Positions 56,785-64,000 of a DNA stretch of 64,000 nucleotides are shown one piece after another. The position numbers and the translations under genes are program-made. The stretch is from Leptolyngbya sp. FACHB-321 (GTDB lineage: Bacteria > Cyanobacteriota > Cyanobacteriia > Leptolyngbyales > Leptolyngbyaceae): contig NZ_JACJPI010000090.1 of the NCBI RefSeq assembly GCF_014695975.1, forward strand, positions 124,001 through 188,000, written 5' to 3'. Within the stretch, counting starts at the first letter, position 1; every line of letters starts with the position of its first letter. The notes under the pieces were generated by a model. That model was not told where the DNA came from, did no database searches, and saw nothing but the letters and a program-made list of their open reading frames with translations.

Positions 56785-57183
56785 CTACTCGGTAGGCAAC
56801 AGCGCCACAATCTGATCAACAAACGCCTGATGATCCACAACGGGCTTAGAAATATAAGCATCGGCACCGCTTTGCTTCAAAAAGCTTTCGCGATCGCCCT
56901 CCATCGCGTGTGCCGTCACCAGAATAATAGGCAACTTCGCAGTCGTAGGATCAGCTTTCAACATTTGAGTAATCTTAATGCCATCCACCGCTTTGCCCAG
57001 GTAGACACTGCGCGACAGCGAGACATCCATCAAAATAATATCGGCTTCGTGGGCATGGGCGATCTGCATGACTTCTTCCACATTCTCCGTGTGTTTGACA
57101 GTCAAGCCGCCGCGCTTCGTCAAAATCTTAGAAAATACCCGTGCGTTAATCAGATCGTCTTCGACAATCAGAACGGTTCTCAT
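56785..57183 (-). CDS. CheY-like response regulator (tandem copy 2)
   Basis: A 132-residue single-domain receiver with D53 in IILMDVSLSRS and lysine in AYISKPV. ATG 57183 gives a standard N-terminus (MRTVLIVEDDLINARVFS); a longer frame to 57372 would add 63 residues without homology and overlap the divergent topoisomerase start. It is first of the pair and is divergent from the topoisomerase gene across 162 bases. Confidence 0.92.
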   Translation of the reverse strand: MRTVLIVEDDLINARVFSKILTKRGGLTVKHTENVEEVMQIAHAHEADIILMDVSLSRSVYLGKAVDGIKITQMLKADPTTAKLPIILVTAHAMEGDRESFLKQSGADAYISKPVVDHQAFVDQIVALLPTE

Positions 57184-57345
57184 TATATTTGCCTCGGAAC
57201 GTGACCCAGATGAAGCAGCTTTGTAATTCGCGTCGATTTTACTGTGAAATGGACACAGGGGCGTTGGGGCGTGACCCCATCGTAAGCGTCGCTTGCTGCA
57301 AACACCAGAAAAATTTATGAAATCAACGCTGAAGGAACGACGCTC

Positions 57346-59916
57346 ATGGCTGTAATTACCACTGCCCTGCACACAGAAATGCAGCAGTCCTATCTGGAAT
57401 ATGCCATGAGCGTCATTGTGGGACGCGCGCTGCCCGATGTACGCGATGGCTTAAAGCCAGTGCATCGACGGATTCTGTATGCCATGCACGAATTGGGTTT
57501 GACCCCCGATCGTCCCTATCGTAAATGCGCTCGCGTTGTAGGGGATGTACTCGGTAAGTACCATCCTCATGGCGATCAGGCAGTGTACGATGCCCTGGTG
57601 CGTCTGGTACAGGATTTTTCGAGCCGCTACCCGCTCTTAGGTGGGCATGGCAATTTTGGCTCAGTAGACAACGATCCCCCTGCTGCCATGCGGTATACCG
57701 AAACCCGACTGGCATCGATCGGCAACGAAGCACTGCTGACAGAGATTGGCGAGGCAACCGTTGATTTTGTTGGCAACTTTGACAACTCCCAACAGGAACC
57801 AACCGTTCTGCCTGCCCAACTGCCGATCTTGTTGCTTAACGGTAGTTCGGGCATTGCCGTTGGTATGGCGACCAACATTCCGCCCCACAACTTGGGAGAA
57901 ATCGTGGATGGGTTGGTGGCACTAATTGATCACCCCGATCTACCAAATGCCAAGCTCTTTGAACTGATCCCTGGACCCGACTTCCCGACAGGTGGCGAAA
58001 TTATTGGCACTGAAGGCATTCAGGAGGCATATGCCACAGGCAAAGGTAGCATTCCCGTACGGGGCGTGGCGCAGGTGGAAGAACTCCAGATTGGGCGCGG
58101 ACGACACCGACGCACGGCATTGATTGTCACCGAACTGCCGTACCAGGTAAACAAAGCTGCCTGGATTGAAAAGATGGCAGAGCTAGTCAATCAGGGACGG
58201 TTGGAAGGCATTGCGGATCTGCGCGACGAGAGCGATCGCGAAGGCATTCGGGTTGTCATTGAGCTACGGCGGGATGTGAGTCCCCAAAAAATTCTCAACA
58301 ATCTCTACCGTCAGACCGCCTTACAGTCAAACTTTGGCACCATTATGCTGGCACTTGCCGATGGGCAACCTCGCCAGATGCCACTGCGGGAACTACTCCA
58401 ACAGTTTTTGGGCTTTCGAGAAGAGACGCTCACCCGTCGTTATCGTCATGAATTGACTCAGGCAGAAACGCGCCTCCACATTGTGGAAGGACTTTTGCTA
58501 GCACTGACCAATTTGGATACGGTGATCGACATTCTGCGAAACGCACCTGATGGCAGCACTGCCAAAATGCAGTTTCGAGAACAGCTTGACCTGAGCGATC
58601 GCCAAGCCGATGCCATTCTCTCGATGCCGCTGCGACGGTTAATTGGCACCGAGCGGCAAAGCCTGCAAACCGAATTTGACGAGTTGACTGCCCGGATGCG
58701 AGAACTCCAACGCTTACTGGGCGATCGGCGCGAACTACTCAAGGTGCTGAAAAAAGATCTGCGCTCGTTGAAGAAGAAATATGCTGATCCACGACGCACC
58801 AGGATTATTGCCAACGGGAGTCGGGAATCGGGAGTCGGGAATCGGGAGTCGGGAGGTAAGAGTCAACAGTTAGAGTTGGGTGAGCAACTGACGATCGACA
58901 GCCCCCCCCTCGATACTGATGCGCCCCCCCATGAAGCCGAAGTTGAAGAAACAGTCGTTGAACTTACCCAGCGTGGTTACATTCGCCGCATTACCCCTAA
59001 GGTCTTTCAGCGTAGCCAGCAAAAAGCAGTAGACAAACCAACGCAGGTATTAGACGAAAGTGATGATTTTGTTGCCCAAACGGAGTTTGCGATCACCGGA
59101 CAAACGTTAGTAGTACTGACTCGCAGCGGCAAGGCGTATCCTCTCAGCATCAGTGATGTACCGCAAGTAGCAGGCAAGTCACGGGGAGTACCCTTAGTCA
59201 CATTGCTTCCACCCTCGGCGCAGAGTGATCCTGCCTCTGTTATTGGCTGTTTTGTGCTGCCCGAGACGCTAGAAGACACAGCGCTCTTGCTAGTAACGCA
59301 GCAAGGACGCATCAAACGGTTGCCTTTAGCAGAATTGGGTGAGTTAACAGGACGAGGACTCACCGTGCTGAAGCTAAAGCCAGACGACCAGCTAGCCTAC
59401 ATCAATTTGACAGAGGTCGGTGATCAGCTCGTGCTGGCAACGGCAGGTGGGCGGTTACTGCGGTTGGTCGTCAATGATGAGCAACTACCTTTACTGAGCC
59501 GAGTCGCGCAGGGCAATCTTGCTATTCGCCTGCGGAAGCAAGAAAAGCTAGTCGGTTACACGCTCATTTATCAAGGTGACGATCTGCTGCTGCTGTCCGA
59601 GCAGGGCTACGCCAAGCGACTGGCGATCGGCACACTCCGTCTCTCCACTGTTGGCGATCTGGGTACACAATCCGTTCGCTTTACTAACAAGACTGATGCA
59701 CTCGCTGGCATGGTAGCAGTGACCCCCGATACTGCCGCTACGCTACTAACCAGCACTCATCGTATGGCACGGCTAGTTGGTAGTGAGGTGCCATTAAAGG
59801 GGCGCGATGACCCGGGCGATCGCCTCTTGCAACTCGACTCAGACGAGCGCATTATGAGCCTGACGCTCCCCAAACTACCCCTCTCAGCGCTAGAGGAAGA
59901 CATTACAGAACTGTAA
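57346..59916 (+). CDS. Type IIA topoisomerase subunit A (GyrA/ParC family)
   Basis: An 856-residue DNA-cleaving subunit. The catalytic tyrosine is Y117 in AAMRYTETR. The quinolone-site helix reads [16 protein letters not shown], with glutamine at the usual serine site. Residues 1 to about 490 form the breakage-reunion core. Then comes a variable insert with five heptamer-coded copies (about 490-505), followed by beta-propeller blades ([14 protein letters not shown]-like, [15 protein letters not shown]). I do not see the GyrA box QRRGGKG, so it may be the ParC-like second subunit rather than true gyrase. GAAGGAACG lies before the ATG. Confidence 0.88.
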   Translation: MAVITTALHTEMQQSYLEYAMSVIVGRALPDVRDGLKPVHRRILYAMHELGLTPDRPYRKCARVVGDVLGKYHPHGDQAVYDALVRLVQDFSSRYPLLGGHGNFGSVDNDPPAAMRYTETRLASIGNEALLTEIGEATVDFVGNFDNSQQEPTVLPAQLPILLLNGSSGIAVGMATNIPPHNLGEIVDGLVALIDHPDLPNAKLFELIPGPDFPTGGEIIGTEGIQEAYATGKGSIPVRGVAQVEELQIGRGRHRRTALIVTELPYQVNKAAWIEKMAELVNQGRLEGIADLRDESDREGIRVVIELRRDVSPQKILNNLYRQTALQSNFGTIMLALADGQPRQMPLRELLQQFLGFREETLTRRYRHELTQAETRLHIVEGLLLALTNLDTVIDILRNAPDGSTAKMQFREQLDLSDRQADAILSMPLRRLIGTERQSLQTEFDELTARMRELQRLLGDRRELLKVLKKDLRSLKKKYADPRRTRIIANGSRESGVGNRESGGKSQQLELGEQLTIDSPPLDTDAPPHEAEVEETVVELTQRGYIRRITPKVFQRSQQKAVDKPTQVLDESDDFVAQTEFAITGQTLVVLTRSGKAYPLSISDVPQVAGKSRGVPLVTLLPPSAQSDPASVIGCFVLPETLEDTALLLVTQQGRIKRLPLAELGELTGRGLTVLKLKPDDQLAYINLTEVGDQLVLATAGGRLLRLVVNDEQLPLLSRVAQGNLAIRLRKQEKLVGYTLIYQGDDLLLLSEQGYAKRLAIGTLRLSTVGDLGTQSVRFTNKTDALAGMVAVTPDTAATLLTSTHRMARLVGSEVPLKGRDDPGDRLLQLDSDERIMSLTLPKLPLSALEEDITEL
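58816..58856. repeat. Heptamer repeat GGGAGTC/GGGAATC inside the topoisomerase gene
   Basis: Five heptamers (GGGAGTC, GGGAATC, GGGAGTC, GGGAATC, GGGAGTC) and a partial sixth run from 58816 in frame, encoding a Gly/Ser/Arg/Glu/Asn stretch between the catalytic core and C-terminal propeller. This is the intergenic STRR type found inside an essential-type gene. Confidence 0.85.
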
Positions 59917-60047
59917 TGAGCCATCAGCTTGAGGACACGATTGCCGTTCCAAGCGCATCTTGTATTTAGAGTGGAGTGTGGGCTAGCAGGTGCCAGGTAG
60001 AGTTGGTCTGGGTAAAAGCCGCTAGAGTACCAGATCGATCGTTACAG

Positions 60048-60743
60048 TTAGCTTTTAGGTGAGTCGGGGACATCTAGCCAATGAAGAAAGGCATTCGCCA
60101 CGATCGCTGCCTGCGTACGATCGCGCAAACCCAGCCGCGTCAAAATATGGGAAATGTGGTTGCGTACCGTTCCTTCTGAGAGAAAGAGGGCTTGAGCAAT
60201 TTCGCGGTTGCTGGCACCGACCGCAACCATACGTAAGACTTGGCGCTCTCTAAGCGTCAGATTGGTTAAACCGGGCGGGATGTCCAACTGCTGATCCACT
60301 GCAATAGTGGGTCCGGCAGCAATCATTTTCTCTAGAATGCCGGGTCCAAACTGTGTGTAGCCTCGATGGATCGAGCGGATCACCTCTGCCAGTTCCTCAG
60401 ACGGTGTATCTTTCAACAGATAGCCTTTTGCTCCCCAACGCAGCGCCTCAGCGACATATTTCACATCGTCAAAGGTCGTAAAAACCAGGATTTTCGCGCC
60501 GGAATATTGCTGGCAGATGATCCGGGTTGCTGTTACGCCATCCATCACCGGCATATGCAAATCCATTAGGATGACATCGGGCATCTGCTCCTGAGCGTGC
60601 AACACTGCAAGTTGTGCGATCGCCTGTTGCCCATTGCCCGCTTCACCAGCGACCTGCAAATCGGGTTTGATCTCAAGCAAGGTCTTCAAACCGCGGCGGA
60701 CAATTTCTTGATCTTCAACTAACAGGACGCGGATCATCGACAT
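60048..60743 (-). CDS. NarL/LuxR-type response regulator
   Basis: A 231-residue regulator with a receiver domain (D61 in VILMDLHMPVMDG) and a C-terminal LuxR helix-turn-helix (LTLRERQVLRMVAVGASNRE, about residues 163-182, then VRNHISHILTRLGL). It binds DNA as a dimer after phosphorylation. It lies 77 bases downstream of the histidine kinase gene on the same strand, so this is a two-component pair. The target genes are unknown. Confidence 0.94.
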   Translation of the reverse strand: MSMIRVLLVEDQEIVRRGLKTLLEIKPDLQVAGEAGNGQQAIAQLAVLHAQEQMPDVILMDLHMPVMDGVTATRIICQQYSGAKILVFTTFDDVKYVAEALRWGAKGYLLKDTPSEELAEVIRSIHRGYTQFGPGILEKMIAAGPTIAVDQQLDIPPGLTNLTLRERQVLRMVAVGASNREIAQALFLSEGTVRNHISHILTRLGLRDRTQAAIVANAFLHWLDVPDSPKS

Positions 60744-60820
60744 GGGTCACTGGAAGGAGAGGTCGGAACATAGCCTGCTTCCCACTATCTCGCTATTTGC
60801 CAACTTTTTGATTTTAGTTG

Positions 60821-61930
60821 TTAATTTTTAATTTTTGACGGTAGCAAAGCCGTTAAACGGCAACCTGCTCCCGGTTCACTGGTAATCTCCAATGTGCCAC
60901 CTAGCGCTTGAAGACGCTCTCGCATACCCTGAAGACCAAAGCCAGAAACAGCCGCATCGGCTTGAAAGCCCTTGCCATTATCTTGCAGGCTAATTACTAA
61001 ACCACCCTCCATCAATTGCAGTTGAATGGTCACGACTGTGGCATTGGCGTGCTTGCAAATATTAGTCAACCCTTCCTGCACCAGTCGATAGACCGCAGTG
61101 CTCACTGAATGAGACAGAGGCTGGGTGACATCAATCTCGCAAGCTGGCTGCACGCCAGTTGTGCGCTGAAAATCTTGTGTGAGGGCGGCGATCGCCTCTT
61201 CCAACAACTGCCCCTGCAATGGATCGGCACGAATGTCAGAAACCGATTGGCGCGTTGCCCGCAACGCATCCGAACCCAGTTGCTTCGCCTCAACTAAGGT
61301 TGTGAACGCTCGGTCTGGGTCTTGCTGCCACAGTGCTAACGCCGTTTCCATTTGGATATTGAGGGCAACGAGCGCATGACCCAACGAATCGTGAATGTCA
61401 CGGGCAATACGGTTGCGTTCCTCCAGGGTTGCCAGTTCTTCGATGCGCTGGTTGAGTGCCTGCTCTTGCTCTAAAGCGCGGCGTAGGTCTGCCTCAACCG
61501 CTTCCAACTGGTAATTGCGCTGCTGGAGTTGCACTTGTAGTTGACGCAGTGCCAGTTGATTTTCAACCCGTACCAGCACTTCTTCGACTTGAAACGGCTT
61601 GCTGATGTAGTCCACACCGCCAACAGAGAAGGCTTGCACCTTATCAAACACTTCATTGTTTGCACTGATAAAAATGACAGGAATATCCCGTGTGTTGGGA
61701 TTTGCCTTTAAGCGTTGACAAACCTCATAGCCGTTCATTTCAGGCATATTGATGTCGAGCAAAATCAGGTCAGGCGGCTGCCCCTGCACGCCCATTAACG
61801 CTGCCGCACCATTACGAACACTCCGCACATCGTAGGCTTGCTCAGTCAACATTGCCGACAGTAGGCGTAGGTTATCCGGTGTGTCGTCAACAATGAGGAG
61901 GTCGCCTTTTAAGGGTTGGCTGGGGTACAT
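60821..61930 (-). CDS. REC-HisKA_3 cytosolic histidine kinase
   Basis: A 369-residue kinase with no membrane segment. The N-terminal receiver (D59 in LILLDINMPEMNGYE) joins by a coiled coil to a HisKA_3 dimerisation domain, ERNRIARDIHDSLGHALVAL with phospho-histidine H180, then an ATPase domain with ADAAVSGFGLQGMRERLQAL (G-box). The HisKA_3 type pairs with NarL regulators, fitting the gene 77 bases downstream. The receiver suggests it is fed by another kinase. Confidence 0.93.
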   Translation of the reverse strand: MYPSQPLKGDLLIVDDTPDNLRLLSAMLTEQAYDVRSVRNGAAALMGVQGQPPDLILLDINMPEMNGYEVCQRLKANPNTRDIPVIFISANNEVFDKVQAFSVGGVDYISKPFQVEEVLVRVENQLALRQLQVQLQQRNYQLEAVEADLRRALEQEQALNQRIEELATLEERNRIARDIHDSLGHALVALNIQMETALALWQQDPDRAFTTLVEAKQLGSDALRATRQSVSDIRADPLQGQLLEEAIAALTQDFQRTTGVQPACEIDVTQPLSHSVSTAVYRLVQEGLTNICKHANATVVTIQLQLMEGGLVISLQDNGKGFQADAAVSGFGLQGMRERLQALGGTLEITSEPGAGCRLTALLPSKIKN

Positions 61931-62351
61931 GGTTCAGCTTTGGGGTGATGAGATGAGAACGCACAGCGCTTGCTCAGATTTTAGCTGGGGATGTTTGGCT
62001 CCAAACGTTACTTCTGCCATTGCACAGAAATTCTAACCCTGGCGACTTGCCATAATGTCCGTCTTTATGGTCATTCCATGTATTTAGAAGCATTTTATTA
62101 GCTGGAAAGGGGCAGCCCGATCGCTCCTACGTCTATAAGCCGCAAAAATAAAAGGGTAGAAGTTCCATGTGGTAGCGCGATCGCCATTACAGGAACTCTC
62201 GCCAGAAGCTGTGGCAGGTAGTCATAATAAAAGAATTTCTTTCCTTCAATTAGATTCGTGATCGAGTAGTCTGCCAGCAGACATTTCCACGCGATCGTTC
62301 ATATCCAGATGAAGTCGCTGTTTACTTGTGGCAAGAGGGTAACAAGCGTTC
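61931..62351. other. Divergent region between the two kinase genes
   Basis: The 421 bases hold the promoters of the REC-histidine kinase (minus) and the PAS kinase (plus). The first part is AT-rich; HIP1-like CGATCG cores recur after 62110. No gene was seen. Confidence 0.45.
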
Positions 62352-64000
62352 ATGATGCGAAGACAAATACTACTGACCATCGGCATTACCCTACTAGCAC
62401 TTACTGCCATTCTGTATGGCATTGCTGCTACGCTGCTAGCCAGTATGCCAAGCACTGACTATAAGCAAGGGCAGCCCGCTCAGTTTTTAGCTTGGTCAAC
62501 ATTTGGCGTGGGTCTGCTCTTCTCGGTCATTACCCTGCTGCTCGTCGATCGACTGGTGCTGTCACGACTCGCAGCCCTTAGCCGAGCGGTGCCTCACAGC
62601 AACCACTATAAGCAGTTCAAGCAGGTCGCTAACGGACAGGATGAATTAGCCGACCTGCCAGCTTATATCAATATCCTGTTGACCGAGCTAGACCAAGCAG
62701 AGCAGTTAAGGCAGCAGGCAGCGATGGCTCACCAGCAAAGCCAAGCAAAGCTTCAGAACCTGTTTGAGAACTCCCTGGTCGGTATTTTTCGAGTGCGGTT
62801 AGAAGACAGGCTGATTCTGGATGCTAATCAGTGTTTTGCCACCATGCTAGGGTACAACTCAGCCGCCGCTATCATTGGGCAGAAGCACTCAACCGATTTC
62901 TATCTTGACCCGATCGAGCAACAGCAGGCAGTGGCACAAATCTCCCTTCATGGCGGCATCCACAGCTTTGAAGCTCAATTTCGTCGCCAGGACGGATCGG
63001 TATTCTGGGGACTATTTTCTTGCCAGCTCGATCAAGCCTCTAGTTCTTTAGATGGCGTACTGGTAGATATTAGCCAGACTAAGCGTGCTGAAGCCGAACT
63101 GCAAGGGCTGCTTGCCGCCATGCCCGATATCATCCTTGTCTACAACCGCGAAGGGCGTTGCCTCAAACTTTTTTCCACCAACCACAGTTGGCTCGTTAAA
63201 CCGATCGAGGAACAGGTCGATCGCACCATCTACGAAAACCTGCCTCCTAAGCTTGCAGAGCTTTATCAACGCTATATCTCGGAAGCCTTAGAAACCCAAA
63301 GCAACCTCACTGTGGAATATAGCTTAGATGTTGCTGCCCAGCCGATGTGGTTCTCTGCTAGCGTTGCGCCCATTTCTAACGACTCTGTGGTGTGGGTTGT
63401 CCGTAACATTACCGCTCGTAAGCAGGCAGAAGAAGCCCTGTACGAAAGTGAAGCTACTAATCGCGCGCTGATTAATGCCATTCCCGATCTGCTGTTTCGC
63501 ATTCAGCAAGACGGAACATACCTGAATATCCAGCGCAGTAAACACTTTAGGGTAATTAATCCCGACCAACTCGCGATCGGTACAACTGTCAATAACTCCT
63601 TACCGCCAGCACTGGCAGAACAGCGAATGCATTATGTGCATCAAGCCCTCAATACTGGAGAACTGCAAATCTACGAGCAAGAGTTGGTTGTAGACGACGA
63701 ACTGAAGCATGAAGAAGTTCGCATTGTTCCATGCCAGGAGCATGAAGTCATGGCAATGGTACGCGATATCACCGCCCGCAAACATGGTGAAGAAGCCCTA
63801 CAGCGAAGCGTTGAAGCAGCTGAAACTGCCAATCGTGCCAAGAGCGTCTTTTTGGCAAACATGAGCCACGAACTCCGCACGCCCCTTAATGCCATCCTGG
63901 GCTTTACTCAATTGTTGATGCGTGGAGGTGCCCTTAACCCCAAACAAACAGAACAACTAGATACCATCAACCGTAGCGGCGAACATCTACTGACCCTGAT
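62352..64000 (+). CDS. Multi-PAS membrane histidine kinase (3' end outside window)
   Basis: The frame opens at ATG 62352 and stays open to the right edge (549 codons shown). Two membrane segments come first ([20 protein letters not shown], then [17 protein letters not shown]). HAMP-like sequence and three PAS domains follow, each starting near [30 protein letters not shown] and [15 protein letters not shown], and each ending in an ITARK or TKRAE linker. The HisKA phospho-histidine is in [20 protein letters not shown] (H506). The ATPase domain and any receiver lie beyond the window. Confidence 0.93.
   Translation, partial: MMRRQILLTIGITLLALTAILYGIAATLLASMPSTDYKQGQPAQFLAWSTFGVGLLFSVITLLLVDRLVLSRLAALSRAVPHSNHYKQFKQVANGQDELADLPAYINILLTELDQAEQLRQQAAMAHQQSQAKLQNLFENSLVGIFRVRLEDRLILDANQCFATMLGYNSAAAIIGQKHSTDFYLDPIEQQQAVAQISLHGGIHSFEAQFRRQDGSVFWGLFSCQLDQASSSLDGVLVDISQTKRAEAELQGLLAAMPDIILVYNREGRCLKLFSTNHSWLVKPIEEQVDRTIYENLPPKLAELYQRYISEALETQSNLTVEYSLDVAAQPMWFSASVAPISNDSVVWVVRNITARKQAEEALYESEATNRALINAIPDLLFRIQQDGTYLNIQRSKHFRVINPDQLAIGTTVNNSLPPALAEQRMHYVHQALNTGELQIYEQELVVDDELKHEEVRIVPCQEHEVMAMVRDITARKHGEEALQRSVEAAETANRAKSVFLANMSHELRTPLNAILGFTQLLMRGGALNPKQTEQLDTINRSGEHLLTL

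Overview
The window is chromosomal DNA of a cyanobacterium. The evidence is a dense set of oxygenic-photosynthesis genes (psaA-psaB, psaI, rubA-ycf48-psbEFLJ, ndhCKJ, and an ndhF3-ndhD3-cupA-cupS CO2-uptake operon), cyanophycin genes (cphB, cphA), and many GCGATCGC-type (HIP1) octamers. A type IV pilus-like ATPase, STRR-like heptanucleotide repeats and multi-sensor kinases suggest a filamentous Leptolyngbya-like form, but the genus is inference. No rRNA, tRNA, CRISPR array or complete IS element was seen.

Layout. 1-3.8 kb: glycogen phosphorylase (cut by the left edge), an EF-hand transaldolase and a small helical protein. 3.8-8.6 kb: accessory DNA with a 21-bp tandem repeat, a type IIG-like restriction-modification gene broken by an in-frame TAA, a DUF2283 gene, a fossil of a second methylase 3' end, an orphan sugar-ABC permease and a possible 100-bp MITE. 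8.6-20 kb: housekeeping genes (yqeK-rsfS, a PilT-like ATPase, ispF, two DUF1517 paralogues, trmD, cphB, cphA). 20.2-23.8 kb: an AT-rich defence-like island (GmrSD-type DUF262/DUF1524 protein and an uncharacterised partner) next to a second, unrelated 21-bp tandem repeat. 24-33 kb: alaS, a Uma2 protein, a dead AAA-ATPase fragment, a phosphate permease, a coiled-coil/EamA fusion and a GT-C glycosyltransferase.

33.4-38.9 kb: the inducible NDH-1MS CO2-uptake operon, with heptamer-rich spacers at all three gene junctions and two dyads upstream suited to a LysR-type regulator. 39.4-45.6 kb: an LCP-family protein converging on ndhCKJ, then rubA-ycf48-psbEFLJ (PSII assembly and cytochrome b559) converging on psaI at a strong bidirectional terminator. 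45.8-53.9 kb: a large uncharacterised protein, YjbQ and psaAB. 54.4-64 kb: a secreted proline-rich protein, two tandem CheY-like regulators, a GyrA/ParC-type topoisomerase subunit with an in-frame heptamer repeat, a REC-histidine kinase/NarL regulator pair, and a PAS histidine kinase cut by the right edge.

The most unusual features are two independent 21-bp (seven-codon) repeat arrays, heptamer repeats inside coding sequences, the mosaic and interrupted restriction-modification gene with a duplicated 3' fragment beside it, and the GmrSD island with an unknown partner protein. Nothing here proves a new system; the GmrSD-partner pair and the heptad-encoding repeats are the best candidates.
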